This document shows positions 43,841 through 53,591 of a DNA stretch of 62,217 nucleotides, in pieces. The translations under genes were made by a program, and so were the position numbers. How positions within the stretch are numbered: the first letter of the stretch is position 1; each line of letters starts with the position of its first letter. Below the pieces are notes generated by a model, which ran no database searches, was not told the origin of the DNA, and worked only from the letters and a program-made list of their open reading frames with translations. The DNA is from an uncultured Bacilli bacterium (lineage in GTDB: Bacteria; Bacillota_I; Bacilli_A; RF39; UBA660). The stretch is from assembly GCA_910586295.1 (NCBI GenBank), contig CAJUGE010000090.1:1-62217 (forward strand), written 5' to 3'.

Positions 43841-45502
43841 ATGTTAGAAGAAAGAGAACTGCAAACAAAAATTTTGATGGTAACAAAAACTTTAGAGTAT
43901 ATTGAAGAACTGGGATTTAATTTAGAAAAAGAGAAAAGTAAACTAGATAAGATATTAAATGGTACATTTAGTGAAAATGGTAAGATATATAAGTTCAGTA
44001 GTTTAAAAAAGACAATAGAGTTAGAAAAACTTTTAAAAGACTTAAAAAGGTTTGATGAATATTTTAAATTGCTAAATGAATTAGAGTTTATAAAAAGAGC
44101 GCTTACACAAGAAAAATTATCTGATAAATATATATTTAATATAATAGAATTTATAAAAAGACTAAGGACTTGTAGAGTTATCTTAGACGATACTCAAAAG
44201 GAAAAGTTGCATGAAATATATATAACTTTATACAATATTATTTTAGTAGAGATACTTAATAGTGAAGATTTTGACAGTAAAATATTAAGGCAAATGACAG
44301 AAGATAAGTTTGATGAGTATATGCTTAATGAAATTATTTTGGAAGAGATAAAAAGACTAGAAGATTATTCCTATTTAGAAATATCAAGTTATAATTTATT
44401 AAGAGATAATATATTATTCCTAAAATCTCAAGGAGTAAAGAATTTTGCTAGATTAGAAATTATGTCCAAACTTTTAGCGTGTATACATCCAGAAAAGGTC
44501 CGAGAAAGATTAAACGGTGATTTATCTGCATTATACGAGTCTATCAGTACTAACAATCAAAATATAAATATGAAGCTTACTTTACTAGATACGATATTAG
44601 AAAAATATAACTACATTAAGTCTAATATATCTAAGGAAAAGATGAACAAGACACTCTTATCGTTTTTACTTACATTTTCTATAAGTTTAGGTATAGGTGG
44701 TATGGGAGCAAAGGTAGCTAGTGACTTATCAAAACAAAAATTATATAAAACAGAAACTACAATATATAACAGCTTTACTGACTCAGTAACAACCACAGAA
44801 TCTTGGCAAACTGAACTTGAAAGAACATTCACTAGAAATAGGGTAGATTATTCTACACCGTATTGGAGCAAAACTAGAAAGAGTTATGTATTAAATATAG
44901 AAACATTTGACTTTACTGACCGTTATAGAGGAGAATCATATGAAGAATGTTTAAATAAATCATATATATCTAGTTTAAGTATAAATGATGAATATAAAGA
45001 AATATCTGAAGAAGAAGCACTAACTATTTTAGAAAATATTTCAACCGATTACTTGGTTTGGGCAAAAGAAATAGTTGACACAACACAAGACAAAAGTGAA
45101 TATATAGAAGAAATAAATAAAAATACACTTGTAACATTGTTAGCAGATTTATATGCGCTTTTGATTTTGGCTCTTTGGGTATTAGATAAAAAATATAAAG
45201 CAGGATTATATAGTAAAATTAAAGAGATGATAGAAGTAATAAAAACTTCTAAACTTACAAAGAAAGATTACAAATTTCTTTCTTTAGAATATGAAAAAGT
45301 ATTTAAAGAATATGAAGATTACATAAAAAATAATCAAGAATTAAATGAAATATACCAAAATACTAAAAGAGAAATGCTTAATACTCTGGGTGAAAGTTAT
45401 AAAGATGAGCAAGCTTTGGTGGATTTAATAGAAAAACTAGAAAGTAAACTTGATGAAATAAAACCAGAAGATATAAATTATACTAGAAAATTAGGAAGGT
45501 GA
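43841..45502 (+). CDS. Two-pass membrane paralog P1 (unknown family)
   Basis: 553 residues. An N-terminal cytoplasmic-type helical domain (about 1-265) opens with the shared block YIEELGFNLEKEKSKL. The first membrane segment is at about 266-290 (LLSFLLTFSISLGIGGMG), then a domain of about 135 residues predicted outside, then a second segment at about 428-446 (LLADLYALLILALWVL), and a C-terminal coiled coil of about 105 residues. The outer domain is the most divergent of the set (ESWQTELERTFTRNR) and lacks the L-T-x-x-x-Q-D block of the others. RBS GGGGGGA. It is the first gene of the operon. Confidence 0.78.
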   Translation: MLEERELQTKILMVTKTLEYIEELGFNLEKEKSKLDKILNGTFSENGKIYKFSSLKKTIELEKLLKDLKRFDEYFKLLNELEFIKRALTQEKLSDKYIFNIIEFIKRLRTCRVILDDTQKEKLHEIYITLYNIILVEILNSEDFDSKILRQMTEDKFDEYMLNEIILEEIKRLEDYSYLEISSYNLLRDNILFLKSQGVKNFARLEIMSKLLACIHPEKVRERLNGDLSALYESISTNNQNINMKLTLLDTILEKYNYIKSNISKEKMNKTLLSFLLTFSISLGIGGMGAKVASDLSKQKLYKTETTIYNSFTDSVTTTESWQTELERTFTRNRVDYSTPYWSKTRKSYVLNIETFDFTDRYRGESYEECLNKSYISSLSINDEYKEISEEEALTILENISTDYLVWAKEIVDTTQDKSEYIEEINKNTLVTLLADLYALLILALWVLDKKYKAGLYSKIKEMIEVIKTSKLTKKDYKFLSLEYEKVFKEYEDYIKNNQELNEIYQNTKREMLNTLGESYKDEQALVDLIEKLESKLDEIKPEDINYTRKLGR

Positions 45503-45506
45503 ACTT

Positions 45507-47189
45507 ATGCAATTTGAAATGCCAATATTTAAAGGAATAAAAAGAAAGAAAAAAGAAGGATTTATTAGTGAATTATCAGACGAACTAGTAAACGTAGAAA
45601 TAATGATAAGTAATATAGAGAATAGTGAAATCTCTATAGATATAGAACAAGAGAAATTAGAATTAGATGAGCTAAGACAAGAAATTGATGCTAATTACAT
45701 TACTAGTGAAAAAGTAGGTACTTCTATAATAGGTGTTTATCAATCTATGACTGATAAATTAATGAATATAAAATCAAGAATAATAAAATATGAAAGTTTG
45801 ATATTATTAATGAATAAGGCTTATTACTTAGAAAATGCATGTAAAAGTGGAGAAGTTGCGAAAGATTTTAATTCATTTGTTTCACTATGTTTAGAGATAC
45901 TTACAGATTTGGATAAAATAAAAGTAAGTATTGTATCAAAATATAAAGATTCATACGAGAAAATATATAGAATAATTTATGAATTTATAAAAATAGAAAT
46001 ATCTCATACTTTAGAAAGTAAAGTTTTAGAAAGTTTAGTGAGTCAAAAAACAGCTGTTTATTATATTAATAATATAATGAGAGATGAAATAAACAATATA
46101 AAAGAGCGTACATTCAATAACCCTAAATTAATAAGTAGACTTGATATGCTTACAAATAAGAATACTTCTTCTAGCTTAGCAAGCGATATTGTTAGCAAAG
46201 ATGTCATATTTACGATAGTACTAATTACAAATGAAGAAGAAGTAATGAAATCATTAAACAGTAAAATGGATGGTATCAGAGTGCAATATAGTGAAAATTT
46301 AGAAGAGATTAATTCCTATTTATATTCTAATTCTGGTTCTGATGATCCTGTTGGTAAGATTGTACAAAGTAAAATAGATTTAGAACATCATAGGCAACAA
46401 TTAAAAGAAACAAATAAAGAATTAAAGAAAAAACTTATAGCACTTATTATTTCAACTACACTAGTAACAGCCATAGGTCTAAACTTGCCTTCTATAGGTA
46501 AACATTTTAATACTAAATATGTAACAACTACTGAAATTTATGAAACAGGAAAAGAGCCTATTTCATTATCTTCGTATGAAGAGAAAGCTAGTGATATAAA
46601 GAGAACATTAGATATTTATAGTGAAACGTATGAAGATTGGGGAAAAACTTATACAGACTATAAAAAATATGATGTTACAGATGTAATTATAGAAAGTGTG
46701 AGTGAAGAAGATTATCTATATATAGATGTTGATTCCTTTGGTTTAAAATCTTATGACTCAAGGCAAGAAAATGTTACAGAAGAATCAAAAGAAGTAAGAC
46801 AACTTACAGTAGTAAAACAAGACCATGTAAACGGGAGTATTTTAGATGAAGATGATTATAGAACTTTTCTTATAATTGCCTATTTAGTTCTTGCTTTTGA
46901 ATCAATATGGGAAACAATTGGCCCATTAAATAACTTTATAAAGTGTATAAAATTAATTAATGATGGTGATTCAAGAGCTACATTTGTAAATATATTTTAT
47001 GAAGAGTTAAGAAAACTAATTAAAGAGTGTGAAAAATATATAAAATCTAACAAAGATTTAGAAGCGGAATACTACAGTATTTATGATGAATTAAAGTACT
47101 TAACTACAGAAGAAATTGAAGATAAGTTAAAATCTTTAACTGTACAAAACAGTGAATATAAAAAAACTTTAAAGGCTTATAAGGAGTAG
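45507..47189 (+). CDS. Two-pass membrane paralog P2
   Basis: 560 residues, the longest of the set. Membrane segments at about 307-325 (LIALIISTTLVTAIGLNL) and 453-472. The outer domain starts with TTTEIYETGKEP and ends with LTVVKQDHVNGS, the landmark shared with P4 and P5. The longer N-terminal part contains ISNIENSEISIDIEQEKL in place of the usual G-I/F-N/D motif. AAGGTGA precedes the ATG, which lies 5 bases after P1. The C-terminal coiled coil runs from about 480. Confidence 0.78.
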   Translation: MQFEMPIFKGIKRKKKEGFISELSDELVNVEIMISNIENSEISIDIEQEKLELDELRQEIDANYITSEKVGTSIIGVYQSMTDKLMNIKSRIIKYESLILLMNKAYYLENACKSGEVAKDFNSFVSLCLEILTDLDKIKVSIVSKYKDSYEKIYRIIYEFIKIEISHTLESKVLESLVSQKTAVYYINNIMRDEINNIKERTFNNPKLISRLDMLTNKNTSSSLASDIVSKDVIFTIVLITNEEEVMKSLNSKMDGIRVQYSENLEEINSYLYSNSGSDDPVGKIVQSKIDLEHHRQQLKETNKELKKKLIALIISTTLVTAIGLNLPSIGKHFNTKYVTTTEIYETGKEPISLSSYEEKASDIKRTLDIYSETYEDWGKTYTDYKKYDVTDVIIESVSEEDYLYIDVDSFGLKSYDSRQENVTEESKEVRQLTVVKQDHVNGSILDEDDYRTFLIIAYLVLAFESIWETIGPLNNFIKCIKLINDGDSRATFVNIFYEELRKLIKECEKYIKSNKDLEAEYYSIYDELKYLTTEEIEDKLKSLTVQNSEYKKTLKAYKE

Positions 47190-47192
47190 AAT

Positions 47193-48689
47193 ATGTTTTT
47201 CAGAAAATTAACTGAATTTGGACAAAGAACGTCAAAGCTTAATGAAGTTAATAATTTACTAGACTATTTAAGTAGTCTAGGTTTTGACATGATAGAAAAA
47301 AGAAAAGAATTAAATAAGATATCTCCTTATAAACTAAACGAATTTATAGAGAGTTTAAACATAGAATATCTTGGAGTAATCGTTTCATCTAATTATTTAC
47401 ACAAAATGAATAATATCTCATCTGACTTTAGATTTGAATATAAGTTACAATATTTTGTAACTGTTTCAAAAGAATTTCTAGAAAAAATAGACTTAACAAA
47501 TTTAGAATTAAATGATAAATGTGAAGAATACATAAACAGTGCTATTAAACTTTTATATGTTGTTATAAAATCAGAAATATTCTATACTTTTAAAAGCGAA
47601 ATATTAGAACTAGTAAAAACAAATAATAAAATATCTAACATTATATCTTCGTTTATAGAAAAGGAAGTAGAAGAATTGTTTAGAAGTTCATTTGTTAGTA
47701 ATATGCTTGCATTAAAGAAACTGGAAGAACTAATTAACAATAAAGATTATCTTGACTTAGAAGTTCTTATTAACCTTTACATGTGTACTAATCCAGAAGA
47801 AATAAACCATGGTATGAAAGAAGATCTTAAAAGAAAAGAAACGGAGTTACTAACTAGGTTGGATAGTATTACAAGTGAATTAAGTAGAAGCATTATAATC
47901 AAAAATAATCAAGAAGAACTAGCGCATCTTGCATACAAAATAAGATGTCTTGTAAGAGAAAAGCAAGATAAAGTATCACATATAGTATTAAGTTCTTTAT
48001 TATTATTAGGTTCTTGTTATATTGTACCTAAGGCAGCTACACCTTTATCTACGGAGTACTTAATTAATGAGTCTATATATACAGTTGATGAAAATGGAAA
48101 TGAAGTATTGGTTAATGAACAATCTTACTATGATAAAATACTAAGGGGAGATAAAGTTACATTGAGAGTTTATGACAAAACAGAAAACCATATAGATTAT
48201 AGAGTTACAGAAGTATATGAAGATGTAAAGGTGTTAATAGAAGAAGAACTAAAGTCAAGAAATGTTATAGACTCTGGAGAGTATAAAGAAGTGGTATTTA
48301 AAGACATAGACACAGGTGATACTAGAATTGATGAATCATCTAAATTAAGTATATGTATACAAGGATATATTTTATCTTTATTATTTCCTGGTGGAGGCTT
48401 AATTTACAATATAGCAGAATACCTCAAATGCAAAGAAGGAATAAACTATCAAAAAAGAAGACAAGAAGATTCTATTAATTTGATTGAAAAAACAGTTGAT
48501 GAACTATTAGATAGACTTAGCGAGAACAAAGAAATAGAAAATAAATTTTATCAAATTCTAGATAGCTTGAATTTACCAATTGATAAAGAAAATTTTATAA
48601 GTGAAATCGAAGCGTTAATAGAAAGAAGAAAAAATATTGAAGCTAAATTAAATGAAGAAGTATATTTAGCAAAAGTATATAGAAAGTAG
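47193..48689 (+). CDS. Two-pass membrane paralog P3
   Basis: 498 residues, the shortest member. N-terminal motif LLDYLSSLGFDMIEKRKEL near 21-40; membrane segments at about 262-282 (HIVLSSLLLLGSCYIVPKA) and 384-405 (CIQGYILSLLFPGGGLI). The outer domain (STEYLINESIYTVDENGN) is about 100 residues and does not keep the L-T-x-x-x-Q-D block. AAGGAG overlaps the P2 stop, so translation is coupled. Confidence 0.77.
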   Translation: MFFRKLTEFGQRTSKLNEVNNLLDYLSSLGFDMIEKRKELNKISPYKLNEFIESLNIEYLGVIVSSNYLHKMNNISSDFRFEYKLQYFVTVSKEFLEKIDLTNLELNDKCEEYINSAIKLLYVVIKSEIFYTFKSEILELVKTNNKISNIISSFIEKEVEELFRSSFVSNMLALKKLEELINNKDYLDLEVLINLYMCTNPEEINHGMKEDLKRKETELLTRLDSITSELSRSIIIKNNQEELAHLAYKIRCLVREKQDKVSHIVLSSLLLLGSCYIVPKAATPLSTEYLINESIYTVDENGNEVLVNEQSYYDKILRGDKVTLRVYDKTENHIDYRVTEVYEDVKVLIEEELKSRNVIDSGEYKEVVFKDIDTGDTRIDESSKLSICIQGYILSLLFPGGGLIYNIAEYLKCKEGINYQKRRQEDSINLIEKTVDELLDRLSENKEIENKFYQILDSLNLPIDKENFISEIEALIERRKNIEAKLNEEVYLAKVYRK

Positions 48690-48697
48690 TGATATAA

Positions 48698-50362
48698 ATG
48701 ACTAATGAAAGTCTAAATTTAGAAAGTAAAATACTAAAATTAGAAGGAATAATGGATGAGTTAGAAAGTATAGGTATTAATACTGCAGATAAGCGCGCTA
48801 CTCTTAATAGTACCATAAATAAGAAAGTAATTCTTGGAAATACTGCTTATGAAGAAATGTCTGAAGCTAATAAGTTACAGCTTTTAGAAAAAGTTACATC
48901 AGAGTTATTAGAATATAGTGATTTACTTAATATTTCTAGAATTATAAACTTTTTGACACTTGCTTCAGATGAATCTGCAGAAGAAAAAGTAGAAGAAACG
49001 ATGAAACTTATTAATTTATTAAGAGTTAATAGAGAAAAACTATCTACAAATCATAAATTATTAAGAAGAGTTTATAGTTCTATTTATGATGTCATAAAAA
49101 TGGAATATACTCTATATTTAAGAAGTGATATATTAGAAACTATTCTAGATAGTAAAGAAGATGTAGTAAATATAGAAGCTTTAGTAGAAAAAGATATAAT
49201 AGATTTAAAGAAGAATACATTTGTTGAAAGTAAAGAAGCTCTTGATTTACTATTAACAGAAGAAGCAAGAATCAAATTAAAAGAAATTAATCCGTCTTTA
49301 GTAACTGAAAAAATAATACTATTGCTTGTAATATGTACCAATAAAGAAAGAATGAGTGAGAACTTTAAAATGGAATTAGAATTCATTCTAAGAAGATTAT
49401 CGACTAACAGTAAAGCTATATCTAATAATACATTCTATGACCAAAAGTTTAGATTAACAAAGAGACTTTTAAATATTAAAAAAATTAGAGAAGACTATAA
49501 AAAGAAATTAATAGCTTTAGTTCTAAGTTTTAGCTTATTTACTGGAGTTTCTCTAACTTCTAACCTACTTATAAAAAGATTATGCACTAAAGAACTATTT
49601 AATACAACTAAAGAAACAATAGAATTAATAAACGGAGAATATTATAGAAATACTGATAACTATTATGGTACTAAAGTAAGTGAAGATGAAAAGATTGTTT
49701 TAAGATTGTATAATCAGTTATATACAAATACTAGAAACTTCACTGAATACGATTTAAAAAATGCTATTAAAGATACAGCAGAAAACTATTTGAATATTGA
49801 TTTAAATAGTGGTGGGGTTAGTGAAAAATTTGTTTTGAATGATGTTAAGAATTATGAAGATGATGAATTTTACTTAGAATTTTCTGAAGGCTATAGAGAA
49901 TTAACATTAATAGAACAAGACTTAAACGACGGTTATACAGACTACAATGAAAAGTTCCATTATATATCTCTTGCAATAATATATCTCGTATTACTTATAA
50001 GTGCATTTACGCCTATAGGACCCATTAAAAAGTTAAGAGAGATATTGGAGTTAAAGAAAGATTACAAAAGTAACATTAAAGACAGAGATAAAACTATAAA
50101 AATTATAGAAGAATATATTGATTCTTGCAAGCTTAAAGTAGAAGAAAATAAGTTACTAAAAGAAAAGATTAGAATAATGATTTCTAGTGGAATATTAGAA
50201 CTTGAAGAAGAAACACTTAAAGGAAATATAAAAAGATTATTAGATGAATTGGAACAAGGAACTGTAAAAAATTTAGATGAATTTCTAAGAGCAGTAGTGT
50301 CTAGAGAACATAGTTCACTAACAAATGAAGAAAATTATAAGAAGCTAAAAATAAAGGAGTAA
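48698..50362 (+). CDS. Two-pass membrane paralog P4
   Basis: 554 residues. Opening motif IMDELESIGINTADKRATL (about 14-32); membrane segments at about 269-290 (LIALVLSFSLFTGVSL) and 422-442 (ISLAIIYLVLLISAFTPIG). The outer domain runs from LFNTTKETIELINGEYY to LTLIEQDLNDGYTDYNE. The sequence directly after segment 2, FTPIGPIKKLREIL, corresponds to SLIPGFPIFNLI in P5 and SFIPYFPINDII in P7, a firm landmark for the family. Confidence 0.78.
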   Translation: MTNESLNLESKILKLEGIMDELESIGINTADKRATLNSTINKKVILGNTAYEEMSEANKLQLLEKVTSELLEYSDLLNISRIINFLTLASDESAEEKVEETMKLINLLRVNREKLSTNHKLLRRVYSSIYDVIKMEYTLYLRSDILETILDSKEDVVNIEALVEKDIIDLKKNTFVESKEALDLLLTEEARIKLKEINPSLVTEKIILLLVICTNKERMSENFKMELEFILRRLSTNSKAISNNTFYDQKFRLTKRLLNIKKIREDYKKKLIALVLSFSLFTGVSLTSNLLIKRLCTKELFNTTKETIELINGEYYRNTDNYYGTKVSEDEKIVLRLYNQLYTNTRNFTEYDLKNAIKDTAENYLNIDLNSGGVSEKFVLNDVKNYEDDEFYLEFSEGYRELTLIEQDLNDGYTDYNEKFHYISLAIIYLVLLISAFTPIGPIKKLREILELKKDYKSNIKDRDKTIKIIEEYIDSCKLKVEENKLLKEKIRIMISSGILELEEETLKGNIKRLLDELEQGTVKNLDEFLRAVVSREHSSLTNEENYKKLKIKE

Positions 50363-50365
50363 GCT

Positions 50366-51961
50366 ATGCAGGAATATATGAATAGAGAAATGCAAGATGA
50401 AAGAGTAAATAAATTAATGGAATTTATGAGTATCTTAGAATCTACTGGAATTAATTTATCTGAACAAAGAGAATATTTAACTACTATATTAAACAGATGT
50501 AATGTTAATAGTAATACAAAAGAAGCATTAGAAATATTTGCTTATGAATTAGGAACTTTAACGGAAAATTTATCTTCTTATAAAAATTTAGTAAAGATTA
50601 TCAAAATGATAGAAGAACTAAAAGAACTGAATTACTCAGAAGAAAAAGAGGAACAGGTTCAAAGACTAATAGAACTATTAGAAGAATATAGAAGTAGTGT
50701 AGAAGTAGAATATCCTAAAAATATTATAGAGAGTGCTTTAAAATGTATATTAGATGAAATTAAAGAAGAAATAAAAAATCATTTAGATAGTAAGACATTT
50801 GATGTTGTTTCTAAAGATGAATTTTATACTAAATACTTTAATGAACTTATAAAAGAAGAAATAGAAGAACTAAAATCATTGTCATTCTTATGCTACCCTA
50901 AAATGTTGGAAACTTTGCAAGAGGAAATGAATAGATGTAAAAATCAATTATTTGATAAAAGACTAATAACTTCTCTAATCGCTTGCCAAGAAAAAGAAGA
51001 ATTAATGAATGCTACAAAACCTTATTGTCGTTCTAAAAGATATACACTAGATGCAAATAATTATAGGATAAAGTCATTAAGTGATAATGATAGTCTATAT
51101 GCTACGTTTGAATCTTTAAAAAAATATAAAGAATTAATATTTAAAGCTAAAAAACGAGTACCATCTTTATTATTAACTGGTATTTTACTTTCTGGTATTT
51201 CTTTAGGAGTACCACAATTTGCAAAAAAATTCAGTATAAAATCTTCATATAAAACAACTACAGAGAAATATAGTTTAGACTCAGATGTTCATAATGAAAG
51301 CCCCTTAGAAAGTTTTGAAGAGTTACTAAATGAGAATGGACTTCAAGTAACTATGACTGTACAAGGTGAATTAACAAAAATAAATCATAATCATTATCAT
51401 AGAACAGAAACAGTATATGATGTAACATCTAAGGGTGTAGAAGAACCTTATTATTATCTTTATTTAGATTTAGAAAATAATTCTGAAATAACTAAGATAT
51501 CTGAAACCACTTTAGAATGTACTGATGAAGAGTATACTGATGAAATAAGAAATCTTACAATTATTAAGCAAGATTTGGAAAATAAAGAAGACTATACTGA
51601 CGAAGAATTATATAAAGAACTTTGTAGTTTATCTTATATAACAATACTAGCATCTTCTTTAATTCCAGGTTTTCCAATATTTAATTTAATTAGTATAACG
51701 CTAGATTTAATAGAAGCACATCGAAACAAAGAGCATTTTAAAAAATATTTAAACTTACTTAGTGAAGAATTAGAAGAGTGTCATAAGAAAATCTTAGAAA
51801 ATGAAGAAATTAGAGATTATTATAACTTTTTATTAAATAGTGGTATAATGAATAAAAGAGATGATATAGTAGAAATGCTATTGAGCGAATTAGTTTATTA
51901 TCAGAAAAAGATGGAATCTAGAGAAAAAGAAGCATTAGAGTTAAAGAAAATAAAAATGTAA
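50366..51961 (+). CDS. Two-pass membrane paralog P5
   Basis: 531 residues. Opening motif LMEFMSILESTGINLSEQRE (about 16-35); membrane segments at about 264-284 (LLLTGILLSGISLGVPQF) and 421-443. The outer domain contains a histidine-rich turn, NHNHYHRTETVYDV (about 341-354), which might bind metal. It is not seen in the other members. LTIIKQDLENKEDYTDEE ends the outer domain. AAGGAGTAAGC precedes the ATG, three bases after P4. Confidence 0.78.
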   Translation: MQEYMNREMQDERVNKLMEFMSILESTGINLSEQREYLTTILNRCNVNSNTKEALEIFAYELGTLTENLSSYKNLVKIIKMIEELKELNYSEEKEEQVQRLIELLEEYRSSVEVEYPKNIIESALKCILDEIKEEIKNHLDSKTFDVVSKDEFYTKYFNELIKEEIEELKSLSFLCYPKMLETLQEEMNRCKNQLFDKRLITSLIACQEKEELMNATKPYCRSKRYTLDANNYRIKSLSDNDSLYATFESLKKYKELIFKAKKRVPSLLLTGILLSGISLGVPQFAKKFSIKSSYKTTTEKYSLDSDVHNESPLESFEELLNENGLQVTMTVQGELTKINHNHYHRTETVYDVTSKGVEEPYYYLYLDLENNSEITKISETTLECTDEEYTDEIRNLTIIKQDLENKEDYTDEELYKELCSLSYITILASSLIPGFPIFNLISITLDLIEAHRNKEHFKKYLNLLSEELEECHKKILENEEIRDYYNFLLNSGIMNKRDDIVEMLLSELVYYQKKMESREKEALELKKIKM

Positions 51962-51972
51962 GTGGAGGATTT

Positions 51973-53589
51973 ATGGAAGGACAAGTATTAAATAGCTTAG
52001 AAGCTTTAATAAAGGAAGAAACACCTTTAAGACTATATGAAGCTAAAAAGATGGAAATAGATAATTTATTAAAAGAAATAAAATATAATGGATATGATGT
52101 ATCAGACTTAGAGAATGAATATCATAGTATAGATATTTCAAATGATATAACTATAGATAGGATTTTGTGTAAGTTAAAGGTTATAAGAATGTATTCACAT
52201 AAAATAGTGGTACTAAAATATATTGCTACTTCTTTAGAAAGTGATACCTATGATTTAATAGATTTAAAACATAGATACTTTGAAGCGTTGTCTTATATGA
52301 GAAACAGTGAATTATTTATTACTCAAAGAGAAGAAAGTACAAGGCATTTACTATATGAAGTGGGGTATAAGCTAATAGAAAAGGAAATAATACACACAAG
52401 TAGAAGCGACATATTAAATGAAATATTAACTAATGATTATGATACTATGAATCTAAATCTTATAATTATAGATATTTTAGAAAAAATAAATGGAATAACT
52501 TATGCAAATCCAAAAAGTTTAAAATCACTTATTGATTTAATATCAAGAAAAAAGGAACAAGAAGACTTCAAGAGTTATGTTGACATAGACATAATAACAG
52601 GTATAATTATTGTTACCAATTCTCAAGAATTATTAATTAACCTTGAACCATCTACTAAAGATGCACTTAATAATCTCGAAAGAAATGTGAATAGTTTACA
52701 GTTTTATCAGGGCTTTTATAACACAGCGGGATTTGTAAAACGCGAAAATGAAAAACGTGTAAAATACATAAAGAAAATTAAAGTGAAAACTGTATCTGGA
52801 CTTCTTGCACTAGGCCTTTTATTTGGTTTATATAATTTTTGGCTGTCTAAAAGTATAGAAAAAGATTCAATGCTCTATAATGTTGAGACAACAGTATATG
52901 AAGATTCTTTAGAACCTGTGACTACATATGAAGTTGGTAGGCATGAAAAAGATACATTAGTTTTAGAAGTGTATAAAAATGAAGTGAATGATAAAGGACA
53001 AACTGTTAGATATAAATATACATATGATGAAAAGAAATTAAAGAATATTAATATAGATGAGCTTGATTATCAAACTATTGATTTAACAGGAATAAAAGAA
53101 AGTAAAAAGGAGGTTTATGAAGAAAACCCTACAGAAACAGAAGAAAAAGTAATATTTAGGATAATAACTGCAGATAAAGAAGAAGTTTTGAGTATAGATG
53201 AAGATTATAAACAAATGAGAATTATTTCTCTTTGGGCTACATGGATATTACTCTCTTTTATACCTAATGGATTTGGTAATTCCATAATTTGCATAATAAT
53301 AAACTTAATAAAATATTTAAAATCAAACAAACCTTTTAAAGCGCTAAAAGAACAAGTAGATAAAGAATTAGTAGAAATAACTACCGCAATATCAAAAAGT
53401 GAATCAGCCTTAGAAGAATATGACAGATTACTTAAATTATTTGAAATGTTAAGCGAGGTAGAAGAAGTAGACAATCAAGAATTATTAGATTACTATAAAA
53501 AAGAATTAAATAAATATAAAGAAGAATTATCTTATAACATCAAAGGAGTAGAAGGACATAAAAAGGAATTAAAGTTAGGTGGTGCTTAA
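51973..53589 (+). CDS. Two-pass membrane paralog P6
   Basis: 538 residues. Its N-terminal landmark is LLKEIKYNGYDVSDLENEY (about 33-51), later than in the others because of an extra leading helix. Membrane segments at about 272-291 (LLALGLLFGLYNFWLSK) and 416-442 (LWATWILLSFIPNGFGN). The outer domain starts YNVETTVYEDSLEPVTTYEV. The C-terminal coiled coil is long and charged (YKKELNKYKEELSYNIKGVE). It ends two bases before queA, without a terminator. Confidence 0.78.
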   Translation: MEGQVLNSLEALIKEETPLRLYEAKKMEIDNLLKEIKYNGYDVSDLENEYHSIDISNDITIDRILCKLKVIRMYSHKIVVLKYIATSLESDTYDLIDLKHRYFEALSYMRNSELFITQREESTRHLLYEVGYKLIEKEIIHTSRSDILNEILTNDYDTMNLNLIIIDILEKINGITYANPKSLKSLIDLISRKKEQEDFKSYVDIDIITGIIIVTNSQELLINLEPSTKDALNNLERNVNSLQFYQGFYNTAGFVKRENEKRVKYIKKIKVKTVSGLLALGLLFGLYNFWLSKSIEKDSMLYNVETTVYEDSLEPVTTYEVGRHEKDTLVLEVYKNEVNDKGQTVRYKYTYDEKKLKNINIDELDYQTIDLTGIKESKKEVYEENPTETEEKVIFRIITADKEEVLSIDEDYKQMRIISLWATWILLSFIPNGFGNSIICIIINLIKYLKSNKPFKALKEQVDKELVEITTAISKSESALEEYDRLLKLFEMLSEVEEVDNQELLDYYKKELNKYKEELSYNIKGVEGHKKELKLGGA

Positions 53590-53591
53590 GA

